From an uncultured Planctomycetales bacterium (GTDB lineage Bacteria > Planctomycetota > Planctomycetia > Isosphaerales > Isosphaeraceae): 7,662 nucleotides of DNA. Made by a program: the position numbers and the translations under genes. The notes under the pieces are model-generated. The model saw nothing but the letters and a program-made list of their open reading frames with translations. It was not told where the DNA came from and searched no databases. The stretch is taken from positions 1-7,662 of the forward strand of contig CALKTZ010000926.1 in the NCBI GenBank assembly GCA_937997355.1, written 5' to 3'. The first letter of the stretch is position 1. Every line of letters starts with the position of its first letter. Of the stretch, positions 1-5,809 are shown piece after piece.

Positions 1-525
1 GAATCCGCCAATCGCCTGATCTGGAACTTCTCGCTCGTCAAGGGGGCGGCGGTCGCGCTCAACCCGATCCCGGTCGCCGACCTCGCCGGAGGCGTGGGGG
101 TGGATGTGGCGATGATCCTCGCCCTGAGCAAGATTTATGGGATTCCTCTGACACGCTCCTCGGCACTCCGCCTGGTCCGCGACATGTCCTTCGCGCTCGG
201 GGCGATGGGGGTCTTGCAGGTTGCCACGAAGCTCCTGGCCAGCGGGATCAAATCGGCGTTGGCGGCTTCGACCGTGATGACCGGTGGCCTGGCCACGCCC
301 CTCACCGTGCTCGGCTACAGCGCGATCGGGTTATCCCAGGCGAGCGCCGCCGCGACCGCCTCCTATGTCGTCGGGCAAGGCGCCAAGACGTATTTGAAGC
401 ATGGCTGTCAGTGGGGACCCCGAGGGGTGAAGACGGTGATCCAGGAAATCCTTGTCCAGGCCAAGGCCGATTCGATTGTCGACCGCCTCCGCGCCGATTT
501 GAAGCAACGCATCAAGAAATCATGA
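1..525 (+). CDS. DUF697 (YcjF-like) membrane protein, 3' part only
   Basis: The frame is open from base 1 to the TGA at 523-525, giving 174 visible residues with no start, so the gene begins before the window; an internal ATG at 94 is not a credible start because conserved sequence precedes it. The visible part resembles the DUF697/YcjF domain: a glycine/alanine-rich membrane segment with the motif LNPIPVADLAGG (about residues 20-31), then GVDVAMILALSKIYGIPL, a second hydrophobic stretch (about 75-120), a conserved-looking tail WGPRGVKTVIQEIL, and a charged C-terminus (KADSIVDRLRADLKQRIKKS). In many bacteria this domain follows an Era-like GTPase domain, which would lie outside the window here. 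Its biochemical role is not established. The stop overlaps the next gene's ATG, implying one transcript. The family call rests on motif recognition only; the membrane-protein nature is clear. Confidence 0.75.
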   Translation, partial: ESANRLIWNFSLVKGAAVALNPIPVADLAGGVGVDVAMILALSKIYGIPLTRSSALRLVRDMSFALGAMGVLQVATKLLASGIKSALAASTVMTGGLATPLTVLGYSAIGLSQASAAATASYVVGQGAKTYLKHGCQWGPRGVKTVIQEILVQAKADSIVDRLRADLKQRIKKS

Positions 526-1022
526 ATGTTCCGGCTTCCGCTGAACCCGCTGGCCCGTCTCGAAAAAGCCGACTCTTGCGATCGTGGAAATTCTATCTCT
601 CGCTGGCGGCAATCGCTTCGGCCCTGGCGGGGCTGGCGATCGAAGTGGTCATGACCCGGCCGATTCGCGACGCCCTGAACGTGTACATGTCCCTCATCGC
701 GGTGGCCAACCGACCCGATTTCGACGACGCCCAGCGCCTCGACGCCGCGAAGGAGCTTTGTTCGGCGGCCTATCTGAAATCACACGAATTGAAGGTCGCA
801 CCTCAGGGAGGATTGGTCGGCATCCCGCGCAACATCAACAAGAACTTCAAGGCATGGCAGGAAGGGGCCAATATCTGGGTCTGCCCGACCAACCGAATCG
901 GGCCGATCTATCAATTCGTCCCCGAGGATGGCCGTTGGAAGTTCGATGGCCCCATCGGCCTGTTGAGACCCCATGGCGAGATCATCAGGACGCATGAGCT
1001 TCAGGGGCTTGAAGCGGAGTGA
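522..1022 (+). CDS. Small single-pass membrane-anchored protein, unknown function
   Basis: This encodes 166 residues. The start is the ATG at 522-524, which overlaps the preceding stop (ATGA); the longer open frame reaching back to 411 lies inside the upstream gene and reads as its shadow. The N-terminus is short and basic (SRKSRLLRSWK, about residues 13-23), followed by one hydrophobic helix (about 24-44), so the remaining ~120 residues are probably outside the cytoplasm. The soluble part contains a short helical region (DALNVYMSLIAVANRPDFDDAQRLDAAKELC, about 50-80, given here as key features DAL, RPDFDDA and KELC) and then a beta-rich segment with aromatic pairs (FKAW, NIWVCPTN, YQFV, RWKFDGP). 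A compact NTF2-like alpha+beta fold is conceivable, but I cannot show it. I do not recognise the family. Coupling to the DUF697 gene suggests a shared membrane function. It converges on plsY with a 4-base gap. Confidence 0.75.
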   Translation: MNVPASAEPAGPSRKSRLLRSWKFYLSLAAIASALAGLAIEVVMTRPIRDALNVYMSLIAVANRPDFDDAQRLDAAKELCSAAYLKSHELKVAPQGGLVGIPRNINKNFKAWQEGANIWVCPTNRIGPIYQFVPEDGRWKFDGPIGLLRPHGEIIRTHELQGLEAE

Positions 1023-1026
1023 TCCG

Positions 1027-2787
1027 TCAGTCGTCGAGCCTGGAATCGATGGCGATCAGATGGATCGCGCCGTAGCGGGTTGCAACCGCCAGGTAGTTCT
1101 TTCGGGCGGAGTAGGCAATACCGCTCGGCTGCGTTCCGCCGAGATTGAGGCGGCCACGGAGGGGAATCCGGGCGATCACCCGGCGCGAAGTCGGCTGACT
1201 GATCTCGACCGAGGCGTTCTCGGGCTGGGTACATGCGAGGAAGGGGGGATACGCCCGCTCCTTGCCGCGTCCGTAGAGGTCCATCGGCACCCCTTCGCTC
1301 TCGGTTTCCACCGGGAGCAGGATCGAGTCTCCCGTCGCCTCGGAGTTGGAAAGCTCGGGGGTCTTGCTGTTCGGCAGTTGGGATTCGCCGATTAAGCGGA
1401 TCTTCTCGGGGTCAGCAAGGTCGAACGATGGGGCGAGTGACTTCCCATGGAGCGTGACGACCGCGCACGATCCTTGCTCGGAGAGTTGCAGCCGGGCAGG
1501 GTCCTCGTCGGCCTTGAATTCGAACTGGTTGCCCGGGATGAACGAATCCAGCTTCGGGCTCGTCTGGAACGCGACCAGCTTCGGGCTCGGCTTTTGGGCT
1601 CCTCCCTCGCCCCTCCCGGAGTTCACCACGTAGAGCGTGCAACGGTCCGGGGCGAGGGCCAGGTCATCGGGGTAATCGCCGGTCGGAATCCTGGAGCCGA
1701 TCCGCTTGCCTGCCGGGTCGATGACCTCGAACCAGCCCGGTTCAAGATGGCAGCGGTCTCCGGGGGGGCGCTGAAGGACCAGGAATCGATCCTGCCCCGC
1801 GGCCAGCCCGACGGGCCGCCCCTCCAGGGCTACCTCGACAATTCGCTCAAGCTTGGCGGCGGTTGTGAGGCGGTAAATCACCAGCTTCTGATAACGGGGG
1901 CACGTGACCGCGAGATAGTCGCCGTCGTCCGAGAAGCGAATTCGCTCCACGCGCTGGAGTCCGGTTGAAACCCGATCGGTTTCTCGAAAGGTCCAGGCAC
2001 CTGCGCGAATTTCCACCGTTGCGAGCGCGTTTCGAACAACCCAGATGGTACCGACGAGGAACGCCGAGATCGGAATCAGCAGCAACAGCAGGGTTGTCAC
2101 GATCCGACCGCTCGGCTGGTCCTTGTCTTTCGAACCGGCCCGCTTTTTGGACAACATGATCTTGGGCTCCATCCCGTTGAGAATCCGTCCGATGTTCTTA
2201 CGATGCCGCACGACGAGCAGGATCAGGAGGACGATCGCCAGGATGCTCATGCCTCGTTCCTGCGGGGACCAGGGGTCCTGGGCGCGTGCGAAATGGACCG
2301 CGACGAAGGCGATGGCCCCCGCGATCGACGAGAGCGATACATAGCGGGTGAGCAGGAAGCAAAGCGCGAATCCCAGGAACGCACCGCCGGTCGCCCAGGC
2401 ATCGAGTGCGAGGATCGCCCCGAAGCTGGTTGCAACCCCTTTGCCCCCCTTGAAATTGAGATAGACCGGGAAGTTGTGTCCCAGGATCGAGGCGAGGGCC
2501 ACGAAGACCGGCAGATCGGCCGGAGCGGCCCCGCACCAGGCGTGTACCCCCGGCGGGATCAGCAGGGTGGGGAGGAACCCCTTGAGCATGTCGAGGAAGA
2601 AGACCAGCAGGAAATAGCGGAAGCCGAGATTTCGGCCGACGTTCGTCGCGCCGATGTTCCCCGAGCCGACCGTCCGGATGTCGATCCCCTTCACCTGGTA
2701 GAAGATCAGGAATCCGAACGGAATGGCTCCGATCAGGTACGCCAGCAGGATGGCAACTCCGCTGGCGAGGAGTGGGGAGTTGGTCAC
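1027..2787 (-). CDS. plsY: PlsY glycerol-3-phosphate acyltransferase fused to a C-terminal beta-propeller-like domain
   Basis: PlsY transfers an acyl group from acyl-phosphate to glycerol-3-phosphate, making lysophosphatidate at the inner membrane. Residues 1-212 are a complete PlsY: several membrane helices and all three family motifs, GSGNIGATNVGR (41-52), NFKGGKGVATSFG (111-123) and RHRKNIGRILNGMEPKI (194-210). Ordinary PlsY is about 200 residues; this protein has 586. A basic linker (KKRAGSKDKDQ, 214-224) is followed by an extra membrane helix (about 229-251) and about 330 soluble residues with repeated strand patterns such as RIRFSDDGDYLAVT (282-295), DDLALAPDRCTLYVVN (374-389) and SGIAYSARKNYLAVAT (555-570), typical of WD40/YVTN-like propeller blades, perhaps six. 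Since PlsY motifs face the cytoplasm, the added helix should put the propeller in the periplasm (inference). The GTG start overlaps the upstream TGA (GTGA), so translation is probably coupled. The frame is continuous with no sign of an artificial join. The function of the added domain is unknown. Confidence 0.93.
   Translation of the reverse strand: MTNSPLLASGVAILLAYLIGAIPFGFLIFYQVKGIDIRTVGSGNIGATNVGRNLGFRYFLLVFFLDMLKGFLPTLLIPPGVHAWCGAAPADLPVFVALASILGHNFPVYLNFKGGKGVATSFGAILALDAWATGGAFLGFALCFLLTRYVSLSSIAGAIAFVAVHFARAQDPWSPQERGMSILAIVLLILLVVRHRKNIGRILNGMEPKIMLSKKRAGSKDKDQPSGRIVTTLLLLLIPISAFLVGTIWVVRNALATVEIRAGAWTFRETDRVSTGLQRVERIRFSDDGDYLAVTCPRYQKLVIYRLTTAAKLERIVEVALEGRPVGLAAGQDRFLVLQRPPGDRCHLEPGWFEVIDPAGKRIGSRIPTGDYPDDLALAPDRCTLYVVNSGRGEGGAQKPSPKLVAFQTSPKLDSFIPGNQFEFKADEDPARLQLSEQGSCAVVTLHGKSLAPSFDLADPEKIRLIGESQLPNSKTPELSNSEATGDSILLPVETESEGVPMDLYGRGKERAYPPFLACTQPENASVEISQPTSRRVIARIPLRGRLNLGGTQPSGIAYSARKNYLAVATRYGAIHLIAIDSRLDD
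1548..1589 (-). repeat. 15-bp direct repeat inside the propeller coding region
   Basis: The 15-base sequence CCAGCTTCGGGCTCG (+ strand) occurs at 1548-1562 and again at 1575-1589. The offset is exactly 27 bases, or nine codons, so both copies are read in the same frame and give the peptide SPKL twice (about residues 401-404 and 410-413 of the PlsY fusion). This looks like a small in-frame duplication in a loop between propeller strands. Chance in GC-rich coding DNA is possible. Confidence 0.5.
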
Positions 2788-3536
2788 TGATCGCGTCCCA
2801 TCTTGACCAGGGATGTTGGCTCGCCGAGGAAGGAGGCTCGCTTCGATTCGAAAATCTCGTTCGCGGTCGAGTAGTCGTCGTGGCGGCCGATGTCGAGCCA
2901 GTAGCAGGATTCTCGGAAACAGTGGACCGGCTGGCTATTCCGTCGCATGGCTTCGAGCAGTTCGGGCATTGTTACCGCTTCGCCCGGTTCGAGATAGTCC
3001 CACGCGACCGGGTCCAGGATGTAGATCCCCATGCTCACCTGGAAGGAATATTCCGGCTTTTCGCTGTATCCCGTCAAGATGTGAGGATCGTTGCCGAACT
3101 CCAGGACGCCGAAGTCGATCCGCACCTCGCGAGGATAGGAGGCGATGGTGGCGGCGGCACCTCGATTGCGGTGGAACTCGTACATCTCCCCGTAGTTCAG
3201 GGTGGTGAGGATATCGCCGTTGATGACGAGGACCGGCTCGGTTGGTCGGTCGATCAGCGTGAGGCCGCCGGCCGTACCCAGCGGGGTGACCTCGCGGCGA
3301 TAATCGATCCGGGAGCCGAACTTGCGGCCGGTCCCGCAGAACGCCTCGATCAGCTCGGTCAGATATCCCGTGATGATCGTGACGTCGCGGAATCCGAATC
3401 TGGCGAGCTGTCGGAGGACGACCTCGATGATCGGCATGGGGTCATCGGTTCCCAGCGGCATCAGCGGCTTGGGGAAGACGTGGGTGAACGGGCGGAGCCG
3501 AGTTCCCTTGCCACCCGCGAGGATCACTGCCTTCAT
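2784..3536 (-). CDS. Sugar-1-phosphate nucleotidyltransferase (NDP-sugar pyrophosphorylase family)
   Basis: This encodes 250 residues, close to the minimal single-domain NTP_transferase length, without a left-handed beta-helix acetyltransferase extension. The enzyme should join a sugar-1-phosphate to an NTP, releasing pyrophosphate and supplying an activated sugar for surface glycans in the cytoplasm. Visible family motifs are LAGGKGTRLRPFT (6-18), the signature PKPLMPLG (22-29), PLGTAGGL (86-93), NGD with metal-binding Asp108, EKP (159-161), and WLDIG with the second acidic metal ligand Asp215. The start is the ATG at 3534-3536: a GGAGGT Shine-Dalgarno lies eight bases upstream, and the protein then opens directly with the family's MKAVILAGG. 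The eight-codon-longer frame starting at 3560 would bury that ribosome site. The base and sugar (glucose, mannose, heptose or other) cannot be read from sequence by eye. It overlaps plsY by 4 bases. Confidence 0.93.
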   Translation of the reverse strand: MKAVILAGGKGTRLRPFTHVFPKPLMPLGTDDPMPIIEVVLRQLARFGFRDVTIITGYLTELIEAFCGTGRKFGSRIDYRREVTPLGTAGGLTLIDRPTEPVLVINGDILTTLNYGEMYEFHRNRGAAATIASYPREVRIDFGVLEFGNDPHILTGYSEKPEYSFQVSMGIYILDPVAWDYLEPGEAVTMPELLEAMRRNSQPVHCFRESCYWLDIGRHDDYSTANEIFESKRASFLGEPTSLVKMGRDQ

Positions 3537-3542
3537 CGTCGA

Positions 3543-3548
3543 GACCTC
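3543..3548 (-). promoter_or_regulatory. Shine-Dalgarno of the nucleotidyltransferase gene
   Basis: GGAGGT on the minus strand lies 8 bases before the ATG at 3536. It fixes the start downstream of the longer in-frame ATG at 3560. Confidence 0.8.
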
Positions 3549-3563
3549 CGTGTCGGTCAACCC

Positions 3564-3617
3564 GGGGCGGTCGCGTGAACCGCCCCCTTCGATTGCTGTC
3601 GCGGCCGCAAGCGGCCG
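3564..3617 (-). other. Two adjacent GC-rich inverted repeats in the gap between operon genes 3 and 4
   Basis: The 81-base gap contains two perfect hairpin candidates. One has an 8-base stem (GGGGCGGT at 3564-3571 with ACCGCCCC at 3579-3586) and a 7-base loop. The other has a 6-base stem (CGGCCG at 3602-3607 and again at 3612-3617, self-complementary) and a 4-base loop, directly abutting the stop codon of the glycosyltransferase gene. Neither is followed by a run of T in the direction of transcription, so they are not typical intrinsic terminators. They could stabilise mRNA ends, act as a partial attenuator, or be incidental in GC-rich DNA. Confidence 0.5.
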
Positions 3618-4821
3618 TCACAAGTTCTTCGGGCCGGCGACGTTCTCCGGTCGCGTCGCCCTGGCCTTTTTCAGATGAGGCCCTTTTGCCGCGTGCGATT
3701 TGGCATGCGCAACGCCTTCGAATACCTTGGTGAGTCGCTCGACATGCAGATTGAGCGTTTGAATTTGCCCGAGTCGAGAGGCCGCCGCCGCCATCTCCAG
3801 GCGATGGTAGTCGTTCGTCATGCGATCGATCGCCGCGACCAACTCCCCGACCGCGTTCGGGCTGGTGATCACGAAGCCTTCCCGGCCGTCGGTCAGCACT
3901 TCGGTCGCTCCATTGAAGGCGGTCGAGATGACCGGCAACCCGCACGCCAGCGCCTCGAAGACGACCAGCGAGCAGGGGTCGTAGTAGGTCGGCAGGACGA
4001 AGAAATCCGAGGACCAGAAGCAGGTGCGGATGTCGGAGAAATAGCCCAGGAAGTGGACCAGCTCGCCGACACCCAGTCGGTGGGCGATCCGCCGGTATTT
4101 TTCGACCTTGCCCCCGCCGCATACGATGAGATGGATCGGCCTTGCCGAGCCCCTTCAGCGCGAAGTTGTGTCCGACATAGAGCCCGACCAGGTCATTCGG
4201 TTGCAGGCCGAGCTTGTTTCGGAGGGCGCACCGCGTGGCACCCGGCTGGGGGACCTTCAATCGTTGCGGGTCGATGGCGTTCGGGATCACGTGAATGCGA
4301 CGTGCCGGGACGTGGTGGAATTCTTCGAGGTGCCGCTTCACCATGTTGCTCACCGCGACGACCTGCGCCCCGCGATCGGGGTGATACTGCCGTCGCTCGA
4401 TCTCGCGATACACCGCATTCTTGGGGTTGAGCGATTTGCTCAACCGATAGAGCGATTGTTGCGCGGCGGTCGGAAATCGCCTGGAGTTGGCCAGCACGCT
4501 CCCCCGGTGGGTCCCGCCCTGGGGGATGATCACGTCGTGCGCCCAGGTGTTGATCAGGCCGACGGTGCAGTCGTAGGTTTTCTGATCGAGGATCGCGGCG
4601 GACTTCCGCGCGAAGTTCCAGATCTGGCCGAGCTTCGTCCTCCCCGGCGCCGCGACGGTCACGCAGCGGACTTCCGGCGGCAGGGCGTCGGGATTCCAGG
4701 ATTCGGCGTAGAGATCGACCCGATGGCCCGCGTCGATGAGCCGACGGCAAAGGTCGACGACGTACGTTTCCGCACCGCCACGCGACGGGTCGACCCGTCG
4801 AAAATTCAAGGCCAATCGCAT
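3618..4821 (-). pseudogene. WaaG/RfaG-like GT4 glycosyltransferase with an internal frameshift
   Basis: Residues 1-226, from the ATG at 4821, read as the N-terminal half of a GT4 retaining glycosyltransferase: MRLALNFRRVDPSRGGAETY with the glycine-rich donor-side loop, NTWAHDVIIPQGGTHRGS (91-108), VVAVSNMVKRHL (154-165), IHVIPNAID (176-184), VGLYVGHNFALKGLG (212-226). The C-terminal half continues in another minus-strand frame from about 4139 to the TGA at 3618-3620: RPIHLIVCGGGKVEKYRR, GELVHFLGYFSDIR, FWSSDFFVLPTYYDPCSLVV, FEALACGLPVISTAFNG, and an alpha-helical tail. Together these match a WaaG-type LPS-core sugar transferase, with Asp where the first Glu of the usual EX7E motif stands. As written, the first frame runs on to a stop at 3442 as unrelated sequence, so the product would lack the nucleotide-sugar-binding domain. 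A strong GGGAGGAG ribosome site precedes the ATG. It could be a true lesion or a sequencing/assembly error. Confidence 0.85.
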
Positions 4822-4924
4822 CGTTCCGATCTCCTCCCTGGACTGCCGTTCGCCGTCTCATCGCCTGGAATTGGGAAGGATGTGTCGAACCTGCCGCGCG
4901 ACTCGGGGGTTGAGTGTCCGATGT

Positions 4925-5809
4925 TCACGAATTTTCGGGCCCCTGATTGTGGGCGAGGTAGCGCCCCGCCTTGAGCCTGACCATCCGCGCCTGCCACTCG
5001 GGGGATCGCAACGCGACGCCTCGACGATAGAACATCCAGAAGCGGAGACAGTCCCGGGGGCCGATGCCCGGCACGCCATGGGTCGAAAACAGGAGCTGTC
5101 CCAAATCTTTCCATCGCCAACGGTCGGGCCAAAACTTGTGCTCTTCCAGGCGATGAAGGTCGATCAGTACCAGTCGTACGTCGAGCGGGTTCTGGGAGAG
5201 TCGATCGAGGTCCAGGAAGAAGTGACAGAGGTACAGATCCTTGTGAAACATCTTGGCGCGATGCAGGCTCGACGCGATCCTCGCCATCTCGATGGCGATC
5301 AGGCGTTTGAGCTTGGCAAAGGTTTTCGGGTCGTATCGATCTTGCAGTTCTCCCATGATCTCGTTGAGTGCATGACAGCCCGTGAGTTCGGCGACCATCA
5401 AGAAGCTCTGGAGCTTTCCCCAGGGGCCGATCCGTTCACCGGCGGCGACGACGTCCGGTACCTCAACCCCGAGGGATCGCGCCCGCTCCAGGTGTCGCCA
5501 TTCGGCGGAACCGGGCGTGTGGCTGCCGGCCGGATGCACGAGCGCCGCCAGCCGCGAAGGCCAGGGGAGTGCGAAATGTCGCTTCAGATAGACGCTGACC
5601 GATTTCGCCTGGGCAGGTGTTGCCGAATGTTTGGGATGGAAGACCACCCGCGCCGTGGCTCGTCCCTGCTTGGCGTGATAGCGGTCTCGGCTCTCGATCG
5701 ACATGGCACTCTCGGCGAGATCGTCGGGCAAGGCCGCGCGATAGCGTTCGTCGATCCACGACCAGCGAACACCTCGGACCAGGCGTTCCCAAAGCGAGCC
5801 ATACCTCAT
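4925..5809 (-). CDS. Kdo/WaaP-family lipopolysaccharide kinase
   Basis: This 294-residue protein has the small eukaryotic-like kinase fold of the lipopolysaccharide kinase (Kdo/WaaP) family, which phosphorylates Kdo or heptose of the LPS inner core on the cytoplasmic side. Visible landmarks are VYLKRHF with the ATP-binding Lys76; AEWRHLERARSLGVEVP with the probable helix-C Glu103; AAGER and FLMVAELTG (hinge, 136-144); the catalytic loop FHKDLYLCHFFL with Asp191; LVLIDLHRL with the metal-binding Asp217; and RWKDLGQLLFS (232-242), characteristic of WaaP-like proteins. The catalytic loop reads HKD rather than HRD. There is no membrane segment. The ATG overlaps the stop of the upstream membrane glycosyltransferase (ATGA), so the two are co-translated. 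Whether the acceptor is Kdo, heptose or another core sugar cannot be decided; no symbol is given for that reason. Confidence 0.9.
   Translation of the reverse strand: MRYGSLWERLVRGVRWSWIDERYRAALPDDLAESAMSIESRDRYHAKQGRATARVVFHPKHSATPAQAKSVSVYLKRHFALPWPSRLAALVHPAGSHTPGSAEWRHLERARSLGVEVPDVVAAGERIGPWGKLQSFLMVAELTGCHALNEIMGELQDRYDPKTFAKLKRLIAIEMARIASSLHRAKMFHKDLYLCHFFLDLDRLSQNPLDVRLVLIDLHRLEEHKFWPDRWRWKDLGQLLFSTHGVPGIGPRDCLRFWMFYRRGVALRSPEWQARMVRLKAGRYLAHNQGPENS

Noticed and set aside
2078..2092. CAG/CAA-rich short tandem pattern (also near 7191-7206)
   Set aside because: This is the complement of CTG/TTG leucine codons in membrane helices, not a microsatellite of interest.
2203..3578. Long + strand open frames (2203-2790 and 2772-3578)
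   Set aside because: They are antisense to plsY and the nucleotidyltransferase, whose motifs are unmistakable. The + strand products are highly charged and lack family features.
4131..4157. Programmed ribosomal frameshift in the glycosyltransferase
   Set aside because: There is a GGGG run, but no convincing +1 slippery site with a stop or stimulatory structure, and expected linking residues appear absent. A lesion or sequence error fits better.
3442..4821. A 459-residue glycosyltransferase reading straight through on the minus strand
   Set aside because: After about residue 226 the translation becomes arginine/glycine/proline-rich with no GT4 character and overlaps the start of the nucleotidyltransferase gene. 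The genuine C-terminal motifs are in the other frame down to 3618.
4822..4924. Possible promoter or terminator in the gap between the kinase and the WaaG-like gene
   Set aside because: I saw no good -35/-10 pair and no stem followed by T-run; only the ribosome site GGGAGGAG is evident.
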